A stretch of 64,000 nt of DNA from Paenibacillus_V sp046244365 (GCF_046244365.1 NZ_CP176395.1:8184001-8248000), one strand, 5' to 3'; shown: positions 50,392 to 60,449, counted from the stretch's first letter. Made by a program: numbers and translations. The notes: generated by a model from the sequence alone, not told the origin.

Positions 50392-51993
50392 TTAGCTCCC
50401 GGCCGGTTCGTTCCCCGAATCCGGGCTGCTCCTTTTTCGTTTCCGAAACCAATCTGTCAGCGCGTACGCGTCCTCCAGGCGCATCCCCCGAAGCGTAAAT
50501 GCCGCTCCCGCCATGCCGGATGCAACCACGAACTGGAAAGCGGACAGGCCGCGGCGAAACTGAAGCGGATTTTGCTCAATATCGCATGATTGAATGCGGG
50601 CTCGCTCGGCGATGACCGTAGTCCGCGCCAACCGGCGAAAACGGAGCTTCAGCAGCCGCTCTCCGGCCTGCCAGCCTCCGTCCTTGTGGCTGATCGCGCC
50701 ATTCAGAACCAGCAGCAGACATACGGGAATGCCGAGCAGCCCCCATAGCGTAAAGTAGGAAACGGCCGCCGTGACCGCAGCAAAAAAGAGCGGGAGCCTC
50801 AGCATGTAGCCCGGCCGCGAAGCGGCAGGCAGCGGCTGCAGCCGGACGCTTGCCGCTTCGGCAAAGGCGGGAGCGATTTCCCGCAGGAACGTCTCCAGCT
50901 CATGCCGGTGAAGCAGCGGGAATAGCAGCGTGGACTCACCCTTCTGCTTGCCGTATCCTGCGCTTTCCACGTGAATGGCGGCAAGACCGAACGGCTGCCA
51001 GACGACTTCCTCGACGATGCGGATCGCTTGAATACGGGACAATGCCAGCTTTACCTGCTTCCGTTCCAGTAGCCCCCGGAAGATCGTCACCTCATCGTCC
51101 GTACGCGTTACCGTGAAGCCGGTAAACTTCAGCAGCGAAGAGACGACCGCAATAAGCCAGGCAAACAGGAACACGGCCGCAATAAGGACGGGCAATAAGC
51201 CCAGCTGAAAGTTGTCTGCGATAAAGCGGTACACCTTGACGTTCGGAAACAAATCGTCAAGCTGGGACCAAGCCGCGCCGATCAGAGACACCGCAACGCC
51301 TATGCTGCCGCCCGTCGTTCCGGCTAACAACAGCCGGCGAAACGAAATCGTGTAGGAGCGCGATGTGGCGGGAATCCCCGCTTGTACGGCCCCGCCCCGC
51401 TTCTTGATCTCCGCCTGTTGAACAGACGGCGCTGACTGCGCAAGCCCGGTTCCGTTGTGGTCTTGTTCCTCACCGATAGGCACCGTTGTCGAGAAGTCGG
51501 AAGCCGTCTCCCCGTCGCCTTCCGCCGTTTCCGCCGCCTCCGAAGCAGCCGACGGGCGCAGCAAGCGCTGCAGCTCCGCCGCTTCTGCACGGGTAACGGC
51601 GGCAAACACCGCTTCCGGCTTTTTGCCGCCGGCGGTTTGCACCTGCAAGCGGACGACGCCGAACATGCGGTGCAGCAAGCCTTCCGTTAAATCAACGGTC
51701 TGAATTCGTTCCAGCGGAATAAACTGTTTTTTGCGCACGATGGCGCCATGCCACACCTTTAGCTGCCCGTCCGTCACTTCGTAACGGAACATGAGCCAGT
51801 GAAGCAGACCGGAAACGAGCGCGGCAACGAACACGACGACGGGAGGCCCGACCTTCCATAGCGTATGCGCATCCGCTCTCGCTCCGTTCGTCACGATCAG
51901 AACGATAACGGGGATGATTGCATCTTTCACGAACTTAAAGGATACGAGCGCAACGGATAAGGGGTGCAGCCTGCGGCCGCTAGACGTCTTCAT
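50392..51993 (-). CDS. ydbT: Bacterial PH-domain membrane protein (YdbT-like)
   Basis: 533 residues. Membrane helices (about 10-30, 38-58, 225-250, 265-290 and 405-445) alternate with bPH2 (DUF304) domains, each with a W/R-x-G and I-P-L-x-R-I-Q-T type motif (for example QFIPLERIQTVDLTEGLLHRMFGVVRLQVQTAGG). The arrangement of repeated PH domains matches YdbT. Its first 14 nt overlap the end of the ydbS-like gene. In B. subtilis the YdbS/YdbT pair affects resistance to certain antimicrobial peptides; I infer an envelope role. Confidence 0.9.
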   Translation of the reverse strand: MKTSSGRRLHPLSVALVSFKFVKDAIIPVIVLIVTNGARADAHTLWKVGPPVVVFVAALVSGLLHWLMFRYEVTDGQLKVWHGAIVRKKQFIPLERIQTVDLTEGLLHRMFGVVRLQVQTAGGKKPEAVFAAVTRAEAAELQRLLRPSAASEAAETAEGDGETASDFSTTVPIGEEQDHNGTGLAQSAPSVQQAEIKKRGGAVQAGIPATSRSYTISFRRLLLAGTTGGSIGVAVSLIGAAWSQLDDLFPNVKVYRFIADNFQLGLLPVLIAAVFLFAWLIAVVSSLLKFTGFTVTRTDDEVTIFRGLLERKQVKLALSRIQAIRIVEEVVWQPFGLAAIHVESAGYGKQKGESTLLFPLLHRHELETFLREIAPAFAEAASVRLQPLPAASRPGYMLRLPLFFAAVTAAVSYFTLWGLLGIPVCLLLVLNGAISHKDGGWQAGERLLKLRFRRLARTTVIAERARIQSCDIEQNPLQFRRGLSAFQFVVASGMAGAAFTLRGMRLEDAYALTDWFRKRKRSSPDSGNEPAGS

Positions 51994-52459
51994 CGTTAAC
52001 CCTCGCCAGCTCCGCTATCTGGATCCGCACCCGATCCGCTTCCTCGTTCGCCAGTGCCGGAATCTCATGCTGGCCCGCCGCCGTCGAGAACGTTACGGAA
52101 GATAAGCCGTACTTGCGCATAAGCGGCCCTTGCTGCGTATCGACATGCTGAACACGGACCATGGGGATAACCGTCCGTTTGCGCACTACGATGCCCCGCA
52201 GCAAATCGATTTCCTGCTCGCGTATTTCATAGCGCCAACGATTCAGTCGCAGCCGGGGTACAAGCAGGATGACCAACAGCCCCTCCAGGGCGGTGAGCAG
52301 CCCCGCGGCGACCGAAATCCAAACCGGCCAATCAAACCGGATAGTCAGCACGATAAGAGCGACTACTATCGCTAGCGATATGAGCGTCGTCAACGCGCCC
52401 GACCAGCGCCAAACGAACAGCGCCTTGCCGTCAAGCCGGTTCAGAGGCTCCATTTGCAT
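51980..52459 (-). CDS. ydbS: Bacterial PH-domain membrane protein (YdbS-like)
   Basis: 159 residues. Two membrane helices (about 20-40 and 46-66) and one bPH2 domain (about 70-150) with TVIPMVRVQHVDTQQGPLMRKYGLSSVTFSTAAG. It is the small partner of YdbT and overlaps its gene, as in B. subtilis. AAGGCGG lies 7 nt upstream of ATG 52459. A second ATG two codons on is also possible. Confidence 0.9.
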   Translation of the reverse strand: MQMEPLNRLDGKALFVWRWSGALTTLISLAIVVALIVLTIRFDWPVWISVAAGLLTALEGLLVILLVPRLRLNRWRYEIREQEIDLLRGIVVRKRTVIPMVRVQHVDTQQGPLMRKYGLSSVTFSTAAGQHEIPALANEEADRVRIQIAELARVNDEDV

Positions 52460-52552
52460 ATGTACACCGCCTTTCGAATTACTTGCAAGCCCAATGTCCG
52501 AGCCGAATCGGACAGAACCTTTCCTTTGCCGGCCTCATCCTTCCGGACAAGG

Positions 52553-52672
52553 TTAATCGCGATCATCCTGATCCCACTTCTTGGAATAGGCCTTATTCGT
52601 TACCCATATGGTTATCCCGCAGATGATGACGATAGCGACAAAGCCGATCACCATGGCTGAGGTCATGGACAT
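52553..52672 (-). CDS. 39-residue single-helix membrane protein
   Basis: Translates to MSMTSAMVIGFVAIVIIC then GITIWVTNKAYSKKWDQDDRD. One membrane helix is followed by a short charged tail. AAAGGAG lies 8 nt before the ATG at 52672, and TAA ends it at 52553. It is about 95 nt upstream of ydbS in the same direction and could be the first gene of that operon. Function unknown; the strong site and clean membrane-protein composition argue that it is real. Confidence 0.7.
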   Translation of the reverse strand: MSMTSAMVIGFVAIVIICGITIWVTNKAYSKKWDQDDRD

Positions 52673-52782
52673 AGCAGTTCACTCCTTTGCACTTAGGTCT
52701 GCCTATATTGTAGCAGAAAAGCAAATCCGATTCCGCGCAGCCATCAAAGCGTCACAACTGGCGCGCGGATTCGCGTTCAATC

Positions 52783-54978
52783 CTATTCCGCAAGCAAATC
52801 GAACGGCAGCATACGCGCTACCTCAATAGTCTTGCGTTCTTTATCCGTGAGTACGGTAATAAAAGCCGTTTGATCGACGCTGACGACTGCAAACCGGTAT
52901 CCGGTATCCGCAATCATGGCATTGATGTCCTCGATGATGCCGATATCCATAAAATCGCCCCTATACGCGGGATACAGCTTGCGCTTCTTTCCGTTCAGCA
53001 TAAACTCGACAATCGCCGGACCGTCCTCCGAGCGCCAGGTCTCTTTAATTTCAGTAGGGGTAAAGGAGCCGCGCGAAATGGCCGCCCACTGCTTGATCGC
53101 CGTCTCATAAACGGCGTTGCCTTCGCCTGTATCGTTCTCCGTATCCATCATCCATACCCTAGCGGAATCGGCCTCCAGCACGTACAAATCGGCAAAGCGG
53201 CTATAACCGCTGTTCGGGTCGAACGGATCCCATTCCTTACCTTCGTATTCCTTCTTATAGCGTTCGATAGCCGCCTTCTCCGCTTCATCCGCGCTTGACG
53301 GCTTATCTCCGAAAAACCCCAATTCCTTGTAAAAACGAACCGCATCGGAAATCCGCTCTTCGGCTTTCATGCCGCCGAACTTGGCAGCGAATCGTTCCTC
53401 CGTCGACTTAGTCGCCCGGAAGCTGGAAACGATGCTTTCATATTCGCGGACCATCGTGTCGGATGCTCCACCCCCTGCAAAGACCGTTAAAAACAACCGA
53501 TAGTAGTCATTCCCGCTTTCTAGTATCGTGTCGAATATTTCTATAGCAATCGTCTCGTTTATTGACAACAGGTGCCTCTGACGGATGCCTTTTAGTCCGT
53601 TGACGACAATATCCTGAGGCGCTTCCACCTCAACCACTTCCTCGCTTGCTCCTGCTCCCGTCAACTCTGCAATATGCTGAAGCGTCATTTGATCGTCTTT
53701 CAGGCCGAGCTCCTTCTGCGCGGATTTTTTGTCAATACGGAAGTAGTATAATTCACTATCGCCAGGATCATTTTTCAAAGTCAGTGAATGGGTTTCGGGG
53801 GAAGCTTCGACCTTCCATACATGGCCGGCCTCGAATTCCGCCTTCTGGTCCGGCGCAACGACTTGCTGCCTCGAAGCGTATAGACGAACCGCTTTTTCCG
53901 CGTTGTCCCATACGACCTCATAGCCAAGAGCTTCCCCTACGAAGCGGAGCGGCACATACGTGTAGTCGCCGATTAGCTGCGGAGCGGCAGCCAGCTGCCG
54001 GCTGCTTCCGTTGACCTCGGCGGTTGCCCTGCCGATCTGCAGCTGCAGGCGGATGCTTTCCTTGCTCCCCGTTACCGTCTTCGCGGCATCGTCCCAGCCG
54101 ACCGATAGACCGAACGCTTCGAACAGCGAGCGGAAAGGCACAAGCGTGCTTCCCTCTACAATGACGGGATCAGCGTCCAGCGTCATTTTTTTGCCTTCAA
54201 AATATACCGGAATTCCCGCCGTTTTTTCTACAACCTTGGTTCCATTTACATTTACTCCCTGCTTCTCTAACTTAAGCAAGACGGAAGGGGCGCCTGCGTT
54301 AAGCGGATTTCGATCCACATAAGCGCCTTTAAGCCCGGGCACGGCAAGGAGCGGCCCCAATTCTTCTACCCGATTCCCCGTTATGTACAGATGTTCTAGC
54401 TGGCGATGCCACTCCAGAGGAGTCAAATCCGTCACCAGATTATTCTCCAAAATCAGCCACTTTAGCGGAAGATTAGCAAGCGCTGCAATATCAGAGATTT
54501 GATTGTGGCCTGCAAGCAGATCGGTAAGTCCGTACAATTGCGACAAGCAATCGATATTTTGAATCTTATTTTCGGAAATGACGAGCTTGGTTATTCGATA
54601 TAAATGACTGATCGGGCAAATGTCCTCGATCTCGTTTCCGTCGAGCGCCAAAAAATTTAGGCTTATCAAGTTTTCAAGCGGTTTAATATCGCTTATTTCA
54701 TTGCCCGGCAAATAAAGCTTCTGTAAATTCGACGCTTGCTCGAGCCCTTTCAGGCTTTTGATTTTCTCTTTTTCCTGCGGATATAGCGATGTCAGCTTCA
54801 ACAAGTCTTTCGAAGCCAGTTCCCTGTCTTCGATGCCAAGCTGCTTGCGGATCGCCTGCTCCAAAACCGGATCTTCGATACCCGCGGATTGCGCGTTTGC
54901 GCTTCCTTCCCCTACCCAACCGGGCACAGCCGCCGCAAGCAGCGCGAAAGCCAGTAAAACCCGAATCCATTGTTTCAT
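52783..54978 (-). CDS. Exported LRR and copper-amine-oxidase-N-domain protein
   Basis: 731 residues. Signal peptide (about 1-29), then internalin-like 22-residue leucine-rich repeats (about 75-245: NLQKLYLPGNEISDIKPLENL and the like). Next comes a copper amine oxidase N-terminal-type (stalk) domain (about 258-368: VIVEGSTLVPFRSLFEAFGLSVGWDD ... YTYVPLRFVGEALGYEVVWD). A long C-terminal region (about 375-731) is of unknown fold. The stalk domain is common on Paenibacillus secreted proteins and implies no amine oxidase activity. GAGAGGGG precedes the ATG. Likely a secreted or wall-linked interaction protein. Confidence 0.88.
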   Translation of the reverse strand: MKQWIRVLLAFALLAAAVPGWVGEGSANAQSAGIEDPVLEQAIRKQLGIEDRELASKDLLKLTSLYPQEKEKIKSLKGLEQASNLQKLYLPGNEISDIKPLENLISLNFLALDGNEIEDICPISHLYRITKLVISENKIQNIDCLSQLYGLTDLLAGHNQISDIAALANLPLKWLILENNLVTDLTPLEWHRQLEHLYITGNRVEELGPLLAVPGLKGAYVDRNPLNAGAPSVLLKLEKQGVNVNGTKVVEKTAGIPVYFEGKKMTLDADPVIVEGSTLVPFRSLFEAFGLSVGWDDAAKTVTGSKESIRLQLQIGRATAEVNGSSRQLAAAPQLIGDYTYVPLRFVGEALGYEVVWDNAEKAVRLYASRQQVVAPDQKAEFEAGHVWKVEASPETHSLTLKNDPGDSELYYFRIDKKSAQKELGLKDDQMTLQHIAELTGAGASEEVVEVEAPQDIVVNGLKGIRQRHLLSINETIAIEIFDTILESGNDYYRLFLTVFAGGGASDTMVREYESIVSSFRATKSTEERFAAKFGGMKAEERISDAVRFYKELGFFGDKPSSADEAEKAAIERYKKEYEGKEWDPFDPNSGYSRFADLYVLEADSARVWMMDTENDTGEGNAVYETAIKQWAAISRGSFTPTEIKETWRSEDGPAIVEFMLNGKKRKLYPAYRGDFMDIGIIEDINAMIADTGYRFAVVSVDQTAFITVLTDKERKTIEVARMLPFDLLAE

Positions 54979-55077
54979 TCTATGAAATCCCCTCTCATGA
55001 GACGCTGCCTAAAATCGTACCATATTTTGGACAAACGGACTATGAGAAACCATTCTCCATTCGCATGGAACGGCATC

Positions 55078-55111
55078 AAAAAAGCGCACAGCCGTCAACC
55101 GGCCATGCGCT
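55078..55111 (-). terminator. Terminator of the sugar isomerase gene
   Basis: GCGCACAGCCG (55084-55094) pairs with CGGCCATGCGC (55100-55110) with two wobbles. The minus strand then has six T. Confidence 0.85.
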
Positions 55112-55122
55112 CCTGTTCTAGC

Positions 55123-55998
55123 CTATTTAAACTGCTGGATAAAACGTACCGCCTTCAAAATGTCTTCTTCCGGATTCAGGCCGACTTCGCGTTCGATCGT
55201 CAGGTACCCTTTGAAGCCGATATCCTGAAGCGCTTTGAAATAGCCCTCAAAGTTCACTTTGCCTTCGCCGAGCGGCGTTTCCTTGAAAATGTTGCCGTCC
55301 GTCACCATCTGGGCCAGCTTCTCATGGCTCATTTTCTCGTAGCCGAGCGCACCGTACACTTCACGCGGATCGACTTCCGCAAAGCGAACGCCGTCCTTCA
55401 CGTGCGTATGCACGATGTAATCCTTCAGCGTATACACGCCTTGCACCGGATCATCGCCCGTTACCATGACCATGTTGGCTGGGTCGAAGTTAACCGATAC
55501 GCCCTTCGAGCCGAGCGTGTCGAGGAAGCTTTTGAGGTGGGCCGACGTTTCGGGTCCGGTTTCGATTGCAAAATAAGCGTCCAGGCTTGTCGCATAATCA
55601 GCCAGCTCTACGCAAGCCTTCTGCATCGACTCGTATACTTCGCCGTTCTTGTCGCTCGGAACGACGCCGATATGCGTAGTCACGACGTTCGTGCCAAGCT
55701 CGACCGCCAGGTCGAGAATGCGCTTCGATTTCTCGATTTTCTCCGCGTTGACCGTTTTATCCTGGAAGCCGTGGCCGCCGAGATCGCCGCAAAGCGCGGA
55801 AATTTCGAGGCCCAGCGATTCGATATAGCTGCGAAGCTCTTTACGGGCCGATGCCGACAGGTTTGCCGGATCCATTTCGCCGGATACCGCATAAATCTGC
55901 ACGCCGTCAGCGCCAAGCTCCTTGGAACGCTTCAAGCCTTCCCGCAGCGGCATGCGCAGGCTGTCTACCATGATACCGATTTTATTCGACAATGCCAT
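55123..55998 (-). CDS. TIM-barrel sugar phosphate isomerase/epimerase
   Basis: 291 residues of the xylose-isomerase-like TIM-barrel family. Metal-ligand regions: VTTHIGVVPSD, YFAIETGPET, SVNFDPANMVM, VHTHVKDG and YLTIEREVG. The substrate is not readable. The next gene upstream encodes a related protein, about 110 nt away on the same strand; the two may act on linked intermediates. AGGAGG lies upstream of the ATG. Confidence 0.9.
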   Translation of the reverse strand: MALSNKIGIMVDSLRMPLREGLKRSKELGADGVQIYAVSGEMDPANLSASARKELRSYIESLGLEISALCGDLGGHGFQDKTVNAEKIEKSKRILDLAVELGTNVVTTHIGVVPSDKNGEVYESMQKACVELADYATSLDAYFAIETGPETSAHLKSFLDTLGSKGVSVNFDPANMVMVTGDDPVQGVYTLKDYIVHTHVKDGVRFAEVDPREVYGALGYEKMSHEKLAQMVTDGNIFKETPLGEGKVNFEGYFKALQDIGFKGYLTIEREVGLNPEEDILKAVRFIQQFK

Positions 55999-56107
55999 TT
56001 CTATTATCCTCCTGCCATGAATAAGATATTATCGCTTTACCGGGGATCCCCGCCAAGGCGCCGTAAAAAGCAGCGAAGCTTCTCGTCACATTGCGGGGAG
56101 TTTTTTA

Positions 56108-56965
56108 TTATACTTCGTCCCAAATGCGGCGGATGTTGTCCAAGCCGATCCTGGAGCCCTGTTTGCATTCTTCCATGCCTTCGAATTCCAGCGACAAATA
56201 GCCGTCATAGCCGGAGTGCTTCACGATGCGCAGCACTTCCCACATATCGATGTCGCCTTGTCCCGTAATCGCGCCGCGCAGGTATTGCCCGCCCGTCGAC
56301 TGGAACCAACCGGCTCCCGGATTGCGGTACGACGGACGCACATAGAAATCCTTAATATGTACGATCGAAGCGTACGGCAAGTTTTTCTTCACGGCGCAGG
56401 TCGGGTTTTCGTCGGCGCACAGGAAGTTGCCGATATCCAGAGTCGTCTTGAAGTTCGGGCGACCTACCGCCTCGACAAGTGCTTGTACGCGGTCCGAATA
56501 CTGAATGAAATAGCCATGGTTTTCTACGCTCGTCGTAATGCCGTATTGCGACGCATAGTCGGCTACTTCACGACAAGCGGCGGCCAGCAGCTCGAGCTCG
56601 CTAAGAAACTGTCTGATGGACAAATCTTTGCGGTTAGCGACGTCATGCCGCATCAGCTTGACGCCGAGCGCATTCGCAACGTCGACCTGCTTTTTGACGC
56701 GTTCGATTTCCGCTTTGTAGGCTTCCGCATCTTCGGTAAGGAAATTGGCGCCGATCGCATAGTTGGAAACGTCGATGCCGACATCGCCCGCTTTTTTGCG
56801 GATTTGTTCGGCGAGCTGCAGATTGTCCGTCAGATCGAAGCCGATCGGAACGATCTCTACATGCTCTCCTCCGTTGTCTGCAATCCATTGAATCGCATCG
56901 AGAATCGTCATCTCTCCTGCGTTAATTGCTCTAGATAAGCTGTATGAGCTTAGACCGAGTTTCAT
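56108..56965 (-). CDS. TIM-barrel sugar phosphate isomerase/epimerase
   Basis: 285 residues, same superfamily as its downstream neighbour but clearly different in sequence. It begins MKLGLSSYSLSRAINAGEMT. Ligand regions: GITTSVENHGYF, FKTTLDIGNFLCAD, VHIKDFY and YLSLEFEGMEE. GGAAGGA lies about 9 nt before ATG 56965; the frame to 57112 is open but has no matching start site. The inverted repeat TCCCCGC/GCGGGGA between the two genes has its T-run on the wrong strand to be a terminator. Confidence 0.9.
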   Translation of the reverse strand: MKLGLSSYSLSRAINAGEMTILDAIQWIADNGGEHVEIVPIGFDLTDNLQLAEQIRKKAGDVGIDVSNYAIGANFLTEDAEAYKAEIERVKKQVDVANALGVKLMRHDVANRKDLSIRQFLSELELLAAACREVADYASQYGITTSVENHGYFIQYSDRVQALVEAVGRPNFKTTLDIGNFLCADENPTCAVKKNLPYASIVHIKDFYVRPSYRNPGAGWFQSTGGQYLRGAITGQGDIDMWEVLRIVKHSGYDGYLSLEFEGMEECKQGSRIGLDNIRRIWDEV

Positions 56966-57117
56966 GTGCGTACATCCTTCCCCTAGTGGAATGATTGGAA
57001 ACGGAATTGGAACCGCGCTTGCCATGCATTTTGTCCGTTCGTTCTGCTCCCGAGACCATATTAGCGCACTGGGAAAAAGATTACAATACAAAATGGGTAT
57101 TCTCCGCAACATCCTCT

Positions 57118-59130
57118 TTAGGAGAGCTTAAAAGACGTCAGCTGATCCTGCAAGCCTTGCGCCATCCGGTGCAGCTCGTCCGCCGCCGCGCGAATTTGCT
57201 CGATCGAAGCGGTCTGCTCCTCGGACGCCGCGACGATGCTCTGGGATCCTTCGGCGGACGCTTTGGAGATGCCGACCATCTCACCCATCGAAGCGCTCAC
57301 CTGCTGAGTGCCGGCAGAGATTTGCTCCGCCGAAGCCGATATTTCCTGAATTTGATCGGCAACCTGCCCCACGGCATCGACGATCCCGCGAAATACGCCG
57401 CCAGCCTCGTTCATCGCTTGCGTTCCTTTCGAAACTTCGAGCACGCCGTCCTTCATCGAAACGACGACATGTCCGATCGATTCGCGAATGCCGCCGATCA
57501 TCTCCGCGATTTGCTCGGCCGACTCCCTCGACTGCTCGGCCAGCTTCTTCACCTCTCCGGCGACGACGGCAAAGCCCTTGCCGTGCTCGCCGGCCCTCGC
57601 CGCTTCTATGCTGGCATTGAGCGCCAAAATATTCGTCTGCGAAGCGACATGCGTCAGTACCTCGACAATATGCTCGATCTCGGCGGAGCGCGTGCCGAGC
57701 TGCTCGATCAGCAGCGCGCTGCCGTCTACCGATTTGCGAATGCTTTCCACCTGCACGGCTGCCGCTTGCAGCGCTTCGCCGCCGGCTTTCGCGCTTACTC
57801 CGGCGCTGCCCGCCATTTCTACGGCCGTCGCCGAAGACTCCGCGATCCGCTGAACGCCGATCGCCATTTGCTCCATCGCCGCCGCGCTCTGCTCGGCCCC
57901 TTGCAGTCCGGTTTCCGCGCCGGCCGCCACTTCCTCGATGACCTGCACGATCTGGTCGGAAGCCACGCTCGTTTGCTCCGCCCCCGCGCTTAGACGCTCC
58001 GCCGTTTCCGTCACCTGCTTCGAGCTTTCGCTTACATGGACGATTACGCGCTTTAGCGCGGCCGTCATCGAGTCGATGTCGGCAGCAAGGCCGCCCACTT
58101 CGTCCTTCTTATTGATCCGCAGCTCGTCCACCGTCAAATCTCCCGCGGCGATACGTTTGACCTGCCTGGCGATTTTGCCGATCGGCCTGGCGATGCCGCT
58201 TGCGATCAGGAATGCGATGAGCAGCGTTGCCACGGCCGAAACGATGATGGTCGTGAAGAGCAGCTTCTCCGCCTTATGCTGGGACACGAGCACGACGTCT
58301 ATTGGAATATCGAAATACAGCCGGTATCCGGTATCCGCAACCGGCGAAAATGTCAAAAGATACTGCGAGCCTTCCGACGACGCATAGTCTTCTAAGCTTT
58401 CCCCGAGCTTTTCCTTCTGCAGCAGCGTTCGCAGACCGGCAGGCATATTGGCCTCGGCTGGCGTTTTGCCGATCCATTCCGCTTGCTTGGCATATTGAAT
58501 GACACCTTTATGATCGATCATGATCGGCGATCCGGAGCCTTTGGCGATAACGAGATTTTTGAAAAAGTGCTGAACGAACGCGTCGAACTCGATCGTATTC
58601 GAGAGAACCCCGATCGGCTGCTTGCCTGCGGCGTCCATGACCGGCATCGCCAGCGCGATCGAAGGCTTGCCCGTATTCTTCGATACGAGAATGTCGGAGA
58701 CGTTGGCCTCGCCTTTCATCGCACGCTGAAAGTATTCCCGGTCGGCCAGCGACGTTCCGATGCGGTCCGCGCTCGTATGCGCCTTAATCGTCCCGGCCGG
58801 GTCGATGAAGACCATGGCGCTGCTGACGGGCGTCAAGCCCTTGATCGTGGTCAGCAATTTAACCTGAGCTGCCTGATCGTTCGTTCGCAGCGATTCGTCC
58901 TTGGACGCGAGCATCAGCTCGTTCATTCGCTGGTCGATCCATTCGACCATGTCGCCGGCCGTATTTTCGTTCATATTTTGATATACGGACGCTTCGCTCT
59001 TCAGCTGGTCCTCCGCCGTCACGGTGTACATAATCGTCGTACCGGCAACCATCGGCACCAGTCCGGCTATGAGAAACCAAATCACGAGCCGGGTACGAAC
59101 GGAATGGAACCATTTACGGAATATTCGCAT
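57118..59130 (-). CDS. Methyl-accepting chemotaxis protein
   Basis: 670 residues. Membrane helix 1 (about 13-38), a large extracellular sensor of dCACHE type (about 40-280, with DQAAQVKLLTTIKG and SAMVFIDPAGTIKAHTSADRIG), helix 2 (about 285-308), HAMP (about 310-362) and a signalling domain with the hairpin tip FAVVAGEVKKLAEQSRESAEQIAEMI. It signals to CheA/CheW to bias swimming. dCACHE sensors commonly bind amino acids, organic acids or sugars; the ligand is unknown. AAAGGAGG lies before ATG 59130. It is single and divergent from the SMP-30 gene. Confidence 0.95.
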   Translation of the reverse strand: MRIFRKWFHSVRTRLVIWFLIAGLVPMVAGTTIMYTVTAEDQLKSEASVYQNMNENTAGDMVEWIDQRMNELMLASKDESLRTNDQAAQVKLLTTIKGLTPVSSAMVFIDPAGTIKAHTSADRIGTSLADREYFQRAMKGEANVSDILVSKNTGKPSIALAMPVMDAAGKQPIGVLSNTIEFDAFVQHFFKNLVIAKGSGSPIMIDHKGVIQYAKQAEWIGKTPAEANMPAGLRTLLQKEKLGESLEDYASSEGSQYLLTFSPVADTGYRLYFDIPIDVVLVSQHKAEKLLFTTIIVSAVATLLIAFLIASGIARPIGKIARQVKRIAAGDLTVDELRINKKDEVGGLAADIDSMTAALKRVIVHVSESSKQVTETAERLSAGAEQTSVASDQIVQVIEEVAAGAETGLQGAEQSAAAMEQMAIGVQRIAESSATAVEMAGSAGVSAKAGGEALQAAAVQVESIRKSVDGSALLIEQLGTRSAEIEHIVEVLTHVASQTNILALNASIEAARAGEHGKGFAVVAGEVKKLAEQSRESAEQIAEMIGGIRESIGHVVVSMKDGVLEVSKGTQAMNEAGGVFRGIVDAVGQVADQIQEISASAEQISAGTQQVSASMGEMVGISKASAEGSQSIVAASEEQTASIEQIRAAADELHRMAQGLQDQLTSFKLS

Positions 59131-59447
59131 ATATAAATCCTCCTTTAGTCCTATTACCAAGATGTTCCTCTACTATGGCGGAAACCGGTTATCTTTGGTA
59201 GTGAACGCCGTCATATGCCTGTCATTACCTGTCATGTAAGGTCACTATGACTTTCGTCACAAGGACGTGACTCCGATCACTATTGACGAGGCTCTCCACG
59301 CGCCGGCTGCCGGAAATTGCGCGTCCCGGCCCCCTGTTTCCGTGGTATAATCGTTCCGATGCAAGCAACCGACATTTTCGTTTTCGGATCCGGACTTTGA
59401 CAAGCGAAGCCGGCCGTAACGTACCAGTGAGAGGAGCCGCCCGAACC
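59131..59447. other. Divergent intergenic region with a possible -10 box
   Basis: 317 nt between the chemoreceptor and lactonase genes. TATAAT at 59346-59351 suits a plus-strand promoter for the lactonase gene, but no good -35 lies 17 nt away. Several GTCAC/GTCAT words cluster at 59210-59280. I see no gene here. Confidence 0.4.
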
Positions 59448-60287
59448 ATGAGCGAAACGCTTTTTACAAGCAGCGTCTTTACCGAACCCAACGGCTTTAC
59501 GCAAGGGATCGAAGGTCCCGCCGTCGACAGCGAAGGCAATGTATATGCGGTCAATTACGAACGCCAGCACACGATCGGCAAAGTAACGCCCAAAGGGAAA
59601 TGCAGCATATTCATCGAATTGCCGGACGGCAGCGTAGGCAACGGCATCCGCTTTGACAGCGCGGGCGACATGCTGATTGCCGACTATGTGAACCACAACG
59701 TGCTGCGGGTCGATATGCAAACAAAAGCGATTTCCGTTCATGCTCACGAGCCGACGATGAATCAGCCGAACGATATTGCCATTTCCGCCGACGACTACGT
59801 CTTTGCAAGCGATCCGAACTGGGCGGAGTCGACAGGCCAACTATGGCGCATTGCGCCGAACGGAGAAGTGACTCTGCTCGAAGCAGGCATGGGAACGACC
59901 AACGGCATAGAAGTAAGTCCCGACGGGCAGACGCTTTACGTGAACGAAACGGTACAGCGGCGCATTTGGGCCTACGATCTGTCTCCGGAGAGAACGGTCA
60001 GCAACAAGAGGCTGCTCATCGAGTTTCCCGATTTCGGCATGGACGGCATGCGCTGCGACGTGACCGGCAATCTGTATGTCACGCGCTACGGCAAAGGCAC
60101 GGTGGCAATCGTCGCTCCGAACGGGAACGTGCTGCGCGAAATCGAACTGCACGGCAAAAGCTGCTCGAACCTGACGTTCGGCGGACCGGACGGCCGTACG
60201 GTGTACGTTACGCTGGCCGACAACGGCAACATCGAAACGTTCCGCACGGACACGGCAGGGCTTTGCTGGGCGACTTGGCGCAGATGA
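59448..60287 (+). CDS. SMP-30/gluconolactonase-like beta-propeller protein
   Basis: 279 residues. Six-bladed propeller pattern with GFTQGIEGPAVDSEGNVYAVNY, NGIRFDSAGDMLIADYVNHNVLRVD, QPNDIAISADDYVFASDPNW (the Asn/Asp metal ligand region) and TNGIEVSPDGQTLYVNET. Members hydrolyse sugar lactones such as gluconolactone or related esters. There is no signal peptide, so it is cytoplasmic. GAGAGGAG lies upstream of ATG 59448; the longer frame to 59283 has no site. It is followed after about 160 nt by a DUF2264 gene on the same strand, suggesting shared sugar-acid metabolism. Confidence 0.88.
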   Translation: MSETLFTSSVFTEPNGFTQGIEGPAVDSEGNVYAVNYERQHTIGKVTPKGKCSIFIELPDGSVGNGIRFDSAGDMLIADYVNHNVLRVDMQTKAISVHAHEPTMNQPNDIAISADDYVFASDPNWAESTGQLWRIAPNGEVTLLEAGMGTTNGIEVSPDGQTLYVNETVQRRIWAYDLSPERTVSNKRLLIEFPDFGMDGMRCDVTGNLYVTRYGKGTVAIVAPNGNVLREIELHGKSCSNLTFGGPDGRTVYVTLADNGNIETFRTDTAGLCWATWRR

Positions 60288-60449
60288 CGTTCTTCTTATA
60301 ATAGAAAAAGCTTGGCGGCGACCGCTCACACAGCGGCGCCCCAAACCGGATGCGGCGGCTGATATGCCGGGCTTCGGTTTCCTTACGGCGTTACCGATAA
60401 CTCTAACTCGGATAAGAGATTTAAGTCAGGACGAAGAGGAGAATGGAAA

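Noticed and set aside
56049..56115. Inverted repeat TCCCCGC/GCGGGGA with a T-run
   Set aside because: The T-run is on the plus strand, where no gene ends, and the loop is about 40 nt, so it is not a convincing terminator for the minus-strand isomerase genes.
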